Part shown: piece after piece, positions 1 to 9,879 of the stretch
Position numbering within the stretch: position 1 is the stretch's first letter
Layout: each line of letters begins with the position of its first letter
Origin: an uncultured Myxococcales bacterium
Lineage (GTDB): Bacteria; Myxococcota; Myxococcia; Myxococcales; Myxococcaceae
Reading direction: 5' to 3'
Assembly: GCA_937980205.1 (NCBI GenBank)
Contig: CALJKW010000079.1
Location: 1 to 64,000 of the forward strand
Length of the DNA: 64,000 nt
Made by a program: the position numbers and the translations under genes
The notes under the pieces: generated by a model
Told to the model about the DNA's origin: nothing
Seen by the model: the letters and a program-made list of their open reading frames with translations, nothing else
Databases searched by the model: none

Positions 1-1781
1 TCCTCGTCATCAACGTGGGCAGCACCTCGATCAAGTACCAGGTGTACGAGATGGACACCGAGCTCATCGTCGCGGGCGGCATCGTCGAGCGCGTGGGCTC
101 TCCCCAGGCGCTGCACCGCTGGCGCGCCGGCGAAACGAAGTCGCAGGCGCACGTCGAAGCTCCGACGGTGCGAGCCGGCCTCGAGGTGGTGCTGAAGCAG
201 CTCGCGACCGAGGGCATCACGGACCTCCAGGCCGTCGGCCACCGCGTCGTGCACGGTGGCGAGAAGCTGGTGCACCCGTGCCACATCACCCCCGAGGTGA
301 AGGCCATCATCGCCGCGTGCGCGCAGTTCGCGCCGATTCACAACCCCGCCAACCTCGCCGGCATCGAGGCCGCCGAGGCGACGCTGCCGAACGCGAAGCA
401 CGTCGCGGTCTTCGACACCGCGTTCCACGGAGAGCTCTCGCCGCACGCGTTCATGTATGCGGTGCCGTACGAGCTGTACCTGGAGAAGGGAATCCGCCGG
501 TACGGCTTCCACGGCCCGAGCCACCAGTTCATGGCGCAGAGCGCCTCGGAGTACCTGAAGACCGACCTGTCGCGGCTCAAGCTCATCACCTGCCACCTCG
601 GCGGCGGCGCCTCGGTGTGTGCGATCGACGGCGGCAAGTCGGTCGACACCTCGATGGGCATGACGCCGCTCGAGGGCCTGGTGATGGGCACGCGCTCGGG
701 CGACGTCGACCCGGCGCTGGGCATCGTGCTGGGCCGCATGGGCATGAGCCCCGACGCGGTCGACGAGACGCTCAACCGCAAGGCGGGGCTGCTCGGCGTG
801 TCGGGCATCTCCGCCGACTTCCGTGACGTCGAGCAGGCGGCGGCCGGCGGGAACTCGCGCGCCCGGCTCGCTGTCGAGATGTTCGTGCACCGGGTGAAGA
901 AGTACATCGGCGCGTACGCGGCCGTGCTCGGCGGAGCCGACGCGATCGTCTTCACCGGCGGCATCGGCGAGAACGCCGTGAAGTTGCGCGCCGCGGTCTG
1001 CGACGCGCTCGTGTACATGGGCGTCGTGCTGGACGCCGAGAAGAACGCGGCCTGCAACGCGCGCGCGTCGGGAGGCGTCGTCGACATCGCCGCGCCGCGC
1101 GCTCCCACGCGGGTGCTCGTCGTGGCGACGGACGAAGAGCGCATGATCGCCCGCGAGGTGATGCGCGTCGTCGTGGGCCCGTCGGCGGCCCGCCAGCGCG
1201 TCGGCGGCCACGCGATTCCCGTCGGAGTCAGCGTGCGCCACGTGCACCTCACGCGCGCGCACTGCGACGCCCTGTTCGGCCCCGGCTACGAGCTGACCGA
1301 GCGCAGGCCGGTGTCTCAGCCGGGCCAGTACGTCTGCCGCGAGACCGTCGACCTCATCGGGCCGAAAGGCGAGATCCAGCGCGTCGCGATCATCAACCCG
1401 CTGCGCAAGGAGACGCAGGTCGAGCTCGCGCGCACCGACGCGATCGCGCTCGGCGTGAACCCGCCGCTGCGCGAGTCGGGGCACCTCGACGGCACGCCGG
1501 GGCTCACGCTGCGCGGGCCGAAGGGCACGGTGGCGATCGACCACGGCGTCATCCTCGCGAAGCGGCACGTGCACATGCACCCCGACGACGCCGCCCGCAT
1601 CGGAGTGAAGGACAAGAGCATCATCCGCGTGCGCGTCGACGGCGAGCGCGAGACGGTGTTCGGAGACGTCGTGGTGCGCGTGAGCCCGCAGTTCGCGCTC
1701 GACATGCACCTCGACACCGACGAGGCGAACGGCGCGGGCTTGACCAACGACAGCGTCGCGACGTTCGACGGAGTGCAGTGA
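1..1781 (+). CDS. Acetate kinase-phosphotransacylase (AckA-PduL) fusion, 5' end cut by window
   Basis: Bifunctional-looking enzyme. The acetate kinase half would interconvert acetyl phosphate and ADP with acetate and ATP; the PduL half would interconvert acyl-CoA and acyl phosphate. The reading frame is open from base 3 (LVINVGSTS), so only a few N-terminal codons lie outside the window. Counting from the GTG at 15, AckA motifs are HRVVHGGE (~76), TCHLGGG (~192), TRSGDVDP (~226) and FTGGIGENA (~313). From about residue 400 the protein is PduL-like, with the zinc-binding His set HVH (409/411), HVHMH (518-522) and DMHLD (565). There is no stop or start between the halves. AckA alone is about 400 aa and PduL about 210 aa, so both are full length. 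Its stop overlaps the next gene's GTG. A fused pair would channel acetyl phosphate; that is inference. Confidence 0.93.
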   Translation, partial: LVINVGSTSIKYQVYEMDTELIVAGGIVERVGSPQALHRWRAGETKSQAHVEAPTVRAGLEVVLKQLATEGITDLQAVGHRVVHGGEKLVHPCHITPEVKAIIAACAQFAPIHNPANLAGIEAAEATLPNAKHVAVFDTAFHGELSPHAFMYAVPYELYLEKGIRRYGFHGPSHQFMAQSASEYLKTDLSRLKLITCHLGGGASVCAIDGGKSVDTSMGMTPLEGLVMGTRSGDVDPALGIVLGRMGMSPDAVDETLNRKAGLLGVSGISADFRDVEQAAAGGNSRARLAVEMFVHRVKKYIGAYAAVLGGADAIVFTGGIGENAVKLRAAVCDALVYMGVVLDAEKNAACNARASGGVVDIAAPRAPTRVLVVATDEERMIAREVMRVVVGPSAARQRVGGHAIPVGVSVRHVHLTRAHCDALFGPGYELTERRPVSQPGQYVCRETVDLIGPKGEIQRVAIINPLRKETQVELARTDAIALGVNPPLRESGHLDGTPGLTLRGPKGTVAIDHGVILAKRHVHMHPDDAARIGVKDKSIIRVRVDGERETVFGDVVVRVSPQFALDMHLDTDEANGAGLTNDSVATFDGVQ

Positions 1782-2629
1782 CCCCGGCCACGCTCCTGCT
1801 CCTCGTCGCGGTGACGCAGCTGCCCGACGGAGGCGTTCTCGACGGCACGGTCACGCGCCGCGCGCCGGGCGGCCGGGTCGTCGTCGAGCAGCGCTTCCGG
1901 CAAGGGAGGCCCGAGGGCCGCTTCGCGACCTGGTACGCGAACGGCGTGAAGCGCAGCGAGGGCCAGTTCACCAGCGCCGCCGACGTCTCGGCGTGCCGCG
2001 ACCGCAACGCGCGCTCGGGCGTCGTGGGCGGCGATGTCGGCGCGGGCTGCCGCACACCGGGAGAGCGCGTCGGGCGTTGGCGCGCGTGGGCGCCGGACGG
2101 CGGCGTCGTCTTCGACCAGACCCTCGGCGAGGGACGCGACTCGCCCGAGCGGAGCCCGAACCCCGTCGCGATCGCCATCGAGCCCGAGCCGAGGGCGCCG
2201 GCCGAAGACGTCCGAGCGCTCGAAGGCCGCCTCGTCGCGCACGCGCGGACCGCGGCGTCGGTGTGCAGCAGGCAGTCGCGCGAGCCGGCAGCGTGGGGTC
2301 CGCTCGAGCTGACGTTCCAGCTCGAGCTCTCGGGGCCGGCGGGCCGCGCGCGCCTGTTCGAGGTGCCGCCGTACCTGCCGCCCGAGTGGGGCGCCTGCTT
2401 CGAGCAGCGCTTCGCCGCCTCGCTCGGTGGCACGTGGCACGGCTCGGCGCGGGTGCGACTCACGCTGATCGTGACCGAGCCCCTGCCGGGCCCACCGGTC
2501 ACGCCGGACTGCGACCGCCAGCACGAGCGCTTCGGCTGCGAGCAGCTCCGCGGCTGCCGGTGGGGCATCATCCCCGCGTGCCCGGGCTGCATGGGCGGCC
2601 GCGAGGGCTGCGTTCGCGCGCCGTACTGA
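1778..2629 (+). CDS. MORN/YwqK-like exported protein, function unknown
   Basis: 283 aa, starting at a GTG that overlaps the preceding stop (GTGA), so it is probably translationally coupled to the AckA-PduL gene. The N-terminus (MTPATLLLLVAVTQLPDGG) is short and hydrophobic, compatible with export. Residues ~15-60 and ~90-115 carry MORN/YwqK-like units (EGRFATWYANGVKRSEGQF, then GRWRAWAPDGGVVFDQ), known as small beta-hairpin repeats. The C-terminal third holds about seven Cys residues, including a CPGCMGGREGC stretch. I recognise no catalytic motif. Coupling to a central-metabolism enzyme may only reflect dense packing. Confidence 0.75.
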   Translation: MTPATLLLLVAVTQLPDGGVLDGTVTRRAPGGRVVVEQRFRQGRPEGRFATWYANGVKRSEGQFTSAADVSACRDRNARSGVVGGDVGAGCRTPGERVGRWRAWAPDGGVVFDQTLGEGRDSPERSPNPVAIAIEPEPRAPAEDVRALEGRLVAHARTAASVCSRQSREPAAWGPLELTFQLELSGPAGRARLFEVPPYLPPEWGACFEQRFAASLGGTWHGSARVRLTLIVTEPLPGPPVTPDCDRQHERFGCEQLRGCRWGIIPACPGCMGGREGCVRAPY

Positions 2630-2641
2630 GCCTGCGCGAGC

Positions 2642-4402
<1,761 letters not shown>

Positions 4403-4454
4403 GGCGCGCGATCATGGGACCGTGGGGCGTGGGTGCAACTCTTTTCCTGTGCCA

Positions 4455-4480
4455 GAACGCGAACGGCCGGGTTCGCGTTC
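4455..4480 (-). terminator. 10-bp inverted repeat downstream of the DUF3686 operon
   Basis: Perfect arms GAACGCGAAC and GTTCGCGTTC flank a 6-nt loop, 17 bases after the ATPase stop on the minus strand. It could end the yqiJ-yqiK-ATPase transcript. The flank on the minus strand is not T-rich, so a simple intrinsic terminator is only one reading; mRNA 3'-end protection is another. Confidence 0.4.
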
Positions 4481-4498
4481 GCGTTCGGGTTCGGGTTC
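4469..4498. repeat. Five tandem GSGTTC hexamers
   Basis: Five consecutive six-base units (GGGTTC, GCGTTC, GCGTTC, GGGTTC, GGGTTC) run to within one base of the end of the ATPase stop codon. The array shares its first two units with the right arm of the adjacent inverted repeat. Confidence 0.7.
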
Positions 4499-7400
4499 AA
4501 GGTCCCCTTCTTCTTGGACTGCCTCCGCTCATCGCCTGCAGCAGGTCCAGCGCCTCGTTCACCCGCTGCCACACCGCCACCGCCTGCAGCTGCCCGTTGT
4601 TGCCCTGCTGCAGCGCCGCCTTCGCCTCTGCGGCCAAGGGGCTCAGCGCCTCGCGCAACAGCGCCACGTGCTTGTGCATCGCGGCGGTGCCCTTCGGCGC
4701 CAGGCCCGGCGGCTGCGGCGCGACCTGCTGCTGCGTCGACATCGCGCGCACCGCGTCGGTGAGCTTGTCGAGGATCGGCGAGAGGTCCGGCGTCTGCGCC
4801 ACAGCCACCGGCTGCGGCGCCGGCGCGCTCTCGCGCATCGCCTTCGCCAGCGCGTCGAGCCGAGCCAGCAGCTGCGCGTCGTCGTACGGCTTCGGCGGCA
4901 GCGGCGGAGGCAACGGCTTCGGAGCCGCCTCGCGCACCGCCCGCTCGAGCGCCTCGAGCTTCTCGAGCAGCCCGTTCGACGACGCCTGCTTCACCGCCGC
5001 CGCGAGCTGGTCGAGCTTTGGCCCGAGCGGCTCGGCGACCGGCCGCGGCTGCGACGTCGCGCGGATCACCGCCTCGCCCATCTTCGAGACCTCGGCGCCG
5101 ATGGACGCGATCGCCCCGCTCACGCGCGTGGCCGGGTCGTCTTCTTTCCCGCCCATCGTCTGCACGCGCACGTAGCCGCGCTTGAGATCGTCCCAGCGCT
5201 TCTTCTGCTCCGGCGTCTGCCGCCCGCGCAGCTCGGCGAGCTTGAGCAGGTTCACCTCGGCCGCGGAGGTCAGCGTCTGCGACTCCGCCGCGTAGTGCTG
5301 GTCGATCAGCGTCTCCAGCTCGACGTCCGTCATCGCCGACGCCACCTTCTCGGCCAGCTTGTTCATGTTGCGGTAGCTGCCCTGCAGCTTGAACGGAGGC
5401 TCGGTGCGGAAGCGATCGTCCTGGCTCGCCGACGCGATGTACTGCTGGTTCACCTGCAGCAGCGTGCCCTGCACCTTGAAGAGGCGCTGCATCACCGCGG
5501 TGATCTCCTGCAGCTCGACGGCCGAGTAGCCGTGCTCGAGCTCGGCGTTCCCGACCTCGCCGCCGCGCGCCATCTTGATGAGCTTGTGCACGTCGCCCGC
5601 CGGCCGCGTCGCGAGCGGCGCGAGCACCGTGTTCGAGGTCAGCGCGTTCTCGAGGTACGACAGCGCGAAGAGGTCGCTCTTGCCCTCGAGGATCTCGCCG
5701 AGGTTGTACGTGTCGGCGCGGTTCGCGAGCATGTCGGGGATCCGGAACCGCTCGCCCGACTCGGTGTACGGGTTGCCCGCCATCACCACGCAGAACTTCT
5801 TCCCGCGGAAGTCGTAGGTGCGCGTGACGCCGTTCCACACGCCCTCGATGCGGCGCTGCGCGTCGCAGAGCGAGATGAACTTCTGCAGCAGCTCGGGGTT
5901 CGTGTGCTGGATGTCGTCCAGGTACAGCATCACGTTGTTCCCGAGCTCGAACGCGAAGTTGATGCGCTCGACCTCCTGCCGCGCCGTCGCGTTCGGAGCA
6001 TCGGCCGGGTCCACGCTCGTCACGTCGTGCCCCAGCGCCGGGCCGTTCACCTTCACGAACGTGAGGCCGAGCCGCGAGGCGACGTACTCCATCAGCGTCG
6101 TCTTGCCGTAGCCCGGAGGCGACACGAGCAAGAGCAGGCCCATGCGGTCCGTGCGCTTGTTCTCGCCCGCCGTGCCGAGCTGCTTCGCGAGGTTCGTGCC
6201 GATGAGCGGCAGGTACACCTCGTCGATCAGCCGGTTGCGAACGAAGCTCGACAGCACCTTCGGCTGCAGCTCGTCGAGGCGCAGCCGCTTCTTCTCGCGA
6301 GCCAGCAGCGCCGAGAGGTGCTCGCGGTACGCCCGGTACCGCGGCAGCCGGTCGTGGATGAACGTGGTCAGGCGGCCGACGAACTCGTCGAGCTCGATGC
6401 TCAGCTTCCCGTCCTTGAGGCGCGGGTGCTGGCCGAGCAGGCCTTCGATGACCGCCTTCGTCTGCGCCGAAGACACGTGCCGGTCGATGCGCGTCTCGTC
6501 GACCGCCAGCAGCGCGGCCGCCTCGGGCACCGCGTGAGTCAGCTGCGGCGCCTTCGCTTCGGCGAACGCCGTCAGCCAGGCGGTGGCCAGGTTGAACCGC
6601 ACCTGGGCGTGCGCGGCCAGCGCGCGGAAGTCGGCCTCGAAGTCCGCACGCGAGCCCTGCGACTCGAGCCAGGCCCGCAGGGCGTCGCGCAGCGCCACCG
6701 CATCGCCGCTGACCACGAAGCGCGGGTGCGTCTGCGCGAGCTCTTCGACCAGGTACTCGGCGGCGAGCCGGGCCTGCGAGACCGGGGCCGCGCGCATCTC
6801 GTGCGCCAGCTCCTCCACCAGCGCGCGAGCCTCTGCGCTCTCTCGCCACGCGGCACGCAGCCGGCCCAGCGACATCGCCCGCCGGTGCGCCACGTCGCGC
6901 GCGTGCGCATCACCCCACTCGCTCCAGAACAACGTCGCGAGCGCGCGCGCCTGCGGCGGATAGCGCAGCAAGCCCGCCGACGCCTTCAGGTCGTTCACCT
7001 TCGCGAGGATCAGCGCGGCATCTGCGTCGTGAATGCCGCGCTCGTAGCCCTCATCGAGGTGCGACGCGGCCCACGCGCGCACGGCCTCGAGCTCCCTGCC
7101 CTTCTCGACCGGGCCGACCGAGGCCGCGAGGAACTCGGCGCGGTACACCTCGGAGCTCTCCGACGGCAGCGTCTGCTCCCAGAGATCGCGCGCCGACTCG
7201 AGCGACGGGTCCTCGAGCTTCTGCAGGTAATCGCTGCCGGTGAGGTGGGCCCACAGCGCGCCCTCCTTGGGGATCACGGTCAGCTCGAGCGGCTGGGTGT
7301 TGACGTTGAACCGGTGGGCCCCGAGCTTGATGACGCTCGCGCCGTCCTCGAACAGGTCCTTCTTGTCGCGCAGCGCTCGGATCGCGTCCTGCCGGGCGGT

Positions 7401-9869
7401 CTTCAGGCGCGAGTCGAGCTCGTCGGCCTTCACGCTGTCCTTCAGCTCGAGCAGCTGCTTCGAGAGGTCCCCGAGCTTCTGCACCATCGGGTCCGACGCG
7501 AAGTACGAGTTCAACTCGTCGTCGGTCTTGAACGACTTCGCGCGCCGCGCGATGCCCTGCAAGATGCGGTCGGCCGCGCCGAACAGGTTCTGCGCGCGGC
7601 GCTGCCGCTCGTCGACGAGCGTCTGCTTCCGGGCCTCGAAGGCCTCGAACAGCTCCTCGCGCTTCTTCGCCAGCTCGCCGGCGAACTCGTCGAGCTCGCT
7701 GAAGCGGCCCTCGAGCTCTTCGAGCTGCACCTGCAGGCGGGCGAGCAGCTCGTCGCACTTCTCCGGCGTGTCGGCGGTGCCGAGCGCGGACTCGATGCTC
7801 TGGCCGAGCAGCTTGAACTGGGCGCCGAACTCGGCGCGCTTCTCCCTGCCGAGCAGCTCCTTGCGCCGGCCGGTCGCCTGCGCGCGCACGCGGTTCAGGT
7901 GGCTGAACACCTCGGAGATGCCCTCGAGGATCTTCGCGCGCGCCGTCGGGTCTCCGACCTGCAGGCCGCCGACGATCTCTCCGAGCACGTCGAGGCCCAA
8001 GCCGATGCGCTCGAGCTCCTTGCCCAGCGGCTCGAGCTGCACGGTGCCGGTGACCTTCGCGACCTCGGCGCCCGTCTTCTCGATCTGCGCGACGACGGGC
8101 TGCAGGCTGGTGGGCTCGAGCAGGAAGCCGACGCAGCTCTTCGAGACGTTCTCGAACGCCTCGACGACCTGCTTCTCCAGCGCCTCGACGCGGACGAGGT
8201 CGATGTAGCGGACCTCCTTCAGCGAGATGAGACGGCCCCGCTGGCTGCGCAGCGCCGTCAGCGCATCCATGAACGCGTCGGTCGAGCGCAGATCCTCTGC
8301 GGACAGGCGGCTGACGAGATCGTTCTGCGCGTTCGTCGCGCGCGTCATCTCCTCGGCGGCGCGGCGCTGCAGCGCGAGCACCTTCTCGAACTCGTCGATG
8401 ATGAGCTCGGCGTTCTTCGAGAGCTCCTTCACCGGCTCGAGCAGCTGCACCTCGTCGTTGCCGAGCCAGAAGAAGGCGTCGACGGCGCGGGTGCAGGCGG
8501 CGACGAGGTCCTCCCAGGTGCGGCGCGTGGGCGTCTCCGTCTCGGCCATGCGCTCGAGCGTCAGGATCTCCGAGATGCCGCGCACGAGCTCGGCGTTGCC
8601 GATCTTCGACAGGAACGTGCCGCTCGGCTTCTGCGCGGCCGCGAACTCCGGCGAGACGAACGGCGTCTGCCAGATCTGCATCGGGTGGACGCGGGTGGCC
8701 TCTCCGCCGGTGTAGCGGAACGTCACCATGCGGCCGTCGGGGAAGATGCAGTACCCCTCGCAGGGGATCGGGCTCTGCACCTCTTTGCGCACGAGGTTGT
8801 AGGGCAACAGCACGTAGCGGCCGTCGAGGCGCTCGTGGAAGACGTAGAGCACGTCTTCGCCGTTGGGGCTCTTCAGGCACCGCTCGTACTCCAGGCCCTT
8901 CGCGTCACCGTCGAAGATCTTCACCTCGCCGGTCTGCAGCGCGTAGCCACCGGGGAAGATGACGCCCTGCTCTTCCGGCAGCTGCACGCACGAGACGCCG
9001 ATCGCGTCGGCGCGCTTCACCGTCTGCGTGCGCGTGTTGAAGACGAGGTAGCGGTACGCCTCTTCGCGGAACGGCTTCACCTTCAGGAGGATCAGCGTGC
9101 CGACCTTCGCGAAGTGAAACTCGGCGTCGTCGAGCGACTGATCCTTCTCCTGCACCGGCTCGCGGTAGATGCCCAGGCCGTCTTCGGTGTTGTTCTCGAC
9201 CTTCACCGTGAGGTCGCCGCCCAACGTCTCGACGAACACCTCGTTGAGGATGTTGACGTGCGGGTGGCGCCCCGAGACCTGGCGGTCCCGCCCGGCGACC
9301 TGCCACTCGAAGTCGTACGCCGGCGCCTTCGGCAGATCGCTCTCGCCGCGGTTGTCGATGTACGTCGCGTTCCCGCCCGGGTCGACGCTGAACCGGAAGA
9401 CCTTGAAGTCGCGATCGGTGTTGCCGGTCTGGAAGATGGCCAGCAGCCGCGACTCGGTGCGCTTGAGCTGAAGGAGCTTCGAGTCCTTGTAGTACTTGCA
9501 GAGGGCTTCGAAGTCCTTCACGAAGCGGCGGTCGGCGAGGAAGCCGCCGGCTTCGGTGGCCGGCACGTCCTTGAAGTCGTTGCCGTCGTGCAACGAGAAG
9601 ACCTCGGCGACGGCCCGCTCCTGCTTGAGGCCCATGTAGACGTTGAAGCCGAAGAGCAGGTGCTTGCCGACCGACACGATGTCGCGCGGCACGCAGTTGT
9701 TCTCGGTGCGGACGCGATCGTTGCCGGTGACCGTGAGCTCCTGGCCACCGAACTCCTTCTTGCGGCGCGCGTTGAGATCTTCGGCCCTGCGGCCGAGCTC
9801 CGTCGCGGTCTTGAGCAGCCGCGCACGAATGACCTCGTAGCTGCCGCCTTCGAGCTGTTGCTCCGACAC
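4497..9869 (-). CDS. Giant AAA+ ATPase with DUF3686 ('DNA repair ATPase') N-terminus
   Basis: 1790 aa, GTG start 10 bases after the flotillin stop, so co-transcribed with it. The N-terminal ~450 residues match my memory of DUF3686, a family labelled 'ATPase involved in DNA repair' with little direct evidence. Residues ~480-830 are charged helices, probably coiled coil. A AAA+ module lies at ~1200-1450: Walker A PPGYGKTT (~1250-1257), Walker B MLYLDDI (~1313-1319), then AGNPYTESG as a sensor 1-like segment. The C-terminal ~200 residues are Ala/Pro/Gln-rich with short coiled coils. The neighbours are a flotillin and a YqiJ-type membrane protein, so it probably acts at a membrane microdomain. 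No nuclease or DNA-binding motif was seen; a remodelling motor is as likely as a DNA-repair enzyme. Confidence 0.9.
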   Translation of the reverse strand: MSEQQLEGGSYEVIRARLLKTATELGRRAEDLNARRKKEFGGQELTVTGNDRVRTENNCVPRDIVSVGKHLLFGFNVYMGLKQERAVAEVFSLHDGNDFKDVPATEAGGFLADRRFVKDFEALCKYYKDSKLLQLKRTESRLLAIFQTGNTDRDFKVFRFSVDPGGNATYIDNRGESDLPKAPAYDFEWQVAGRDRQVSGRHPHVNILNEVFVETLGGDLTVKVENNTEDGLGIYREPVQEKDQSLDDAEFHFAKVGTLILLKVKPFREEAYRYLVFNTRTQTVKRADAIGVSCVQLPEEQGVIFPGGYALQTGEVKIFDGDAKGLEYERCLKSPNGEDVLYVFHERLDGRYVLLPYNLVRKEVQSPIPCEGYCIFPDGRMVTFRYTGGEATRVHPMQIWQTPFVSPEFAAAQKPSGTFLSKIGNAELVRGISEILTLERMAETETPTRRTWEDLVAACTRAVDAFFWLGNDEVQLLEPVKELSKNAELIIDEFEKVLALQRRAAEEMTRATNAQNDLVSRLSAEDLRSTDAFMDALTALRSQRGRLISLKEVRYIDLVRVEALEKQVVEAFENVSKSCVGFLLEPTSLQPVVAQIEKTGAEVAKVTGTVQLEPLGKELERIGLGLDVLGEIVGGLQVGDPTARAKILEGISEVFSHLNRVRAQATGRRKELLGREKRAEFGAQFKLLGQSIESALGTADTPEKCDELLARLQVQLEELEGRFSELDEFAGELAKKREELFEAFEARKQTLVDERQRRAQNLFGAADRILQGIARRAKSFKTDDELNSYFASDPMVQKLGDLSKQLLELKDSVKADELDSRLKTARQDAIRALRDKKDLFEDGASVIKLGAHRFNVNTQPLELTVIPKEGALWAHLTGSDYLQKLEDPSLESARDLWEQTLPSESSEVYRAEFLAASVGPVEKGRELEAVRAWAASHLDEGYERGIHDADAALILAKVNDLKASAGLLRYPPQARALATLFWSEWGDAHARDVAHRRAMSLGRLRAAWRESAEARALVEELAHEMRAAPVSQARLAAEYLVEELAQTHPRFVVSGDAVALRDALRAWLESQGSRADFEADFRALAAHAQVRFNLATAWLTAFAEAKAPQLTHAVPEAAALLAVDETRIDRHVSSAQTKAVIEGLLGQHPRLKDGKLSIELDEFVGRLTTFIHDRLPRYRAYREHLSALLAREKKRLRLDELQPKVLSSFVRNRLIDEVYLPLIGTNLAKQLGTAGENKRTDRMGLLLLVSPPGYGKTTLMEYVASRLGLTFVKVNGPALGHDVTSVDPADAPNATARQEVERINFAFELGNNVMLYLDDIQHTNPELLQKFISLCDAQRRIEGVWNGVTRTYDFRGKKFCVVMAGNPYTESGERFRIPDMLANRADTYNLGEILEGKSDLFALSYLENALTSNTVLAPLATRPAGDVHKLIKMARGGEVGNAELEHGYSAVELQEITAVMQRLFKVQGTLLQVNQQYIASASQDDRFRTEPPFKLQGSYRNMNKLAEKVASAMTDVELETLIDQHYAAESQTLTSAAEVNLLKLAELRGRQTPEQKKRWDDLKRGYVRVQTMGGKEDDPATRVSGAIASIGAEVSKMGEAVIRATSQPRPVAEPLGPKLDQLAAAVKQASSNGLLEKLEALERAVREAAPKPLPPPLPPKPYDDAQLLARLDALAKAMRESAPAPQPVAVAQTPDLSPILDKLTDAVRAMSTQQQVAPQPPGLAPKGTAAMHKHVALLREALSPLAAEAKAALQQGNNGQLQAVAVWQRVNEALDLLQAMSGGSPRRRGP

Positions 9870-9879
9870 GGCGGAGTCC

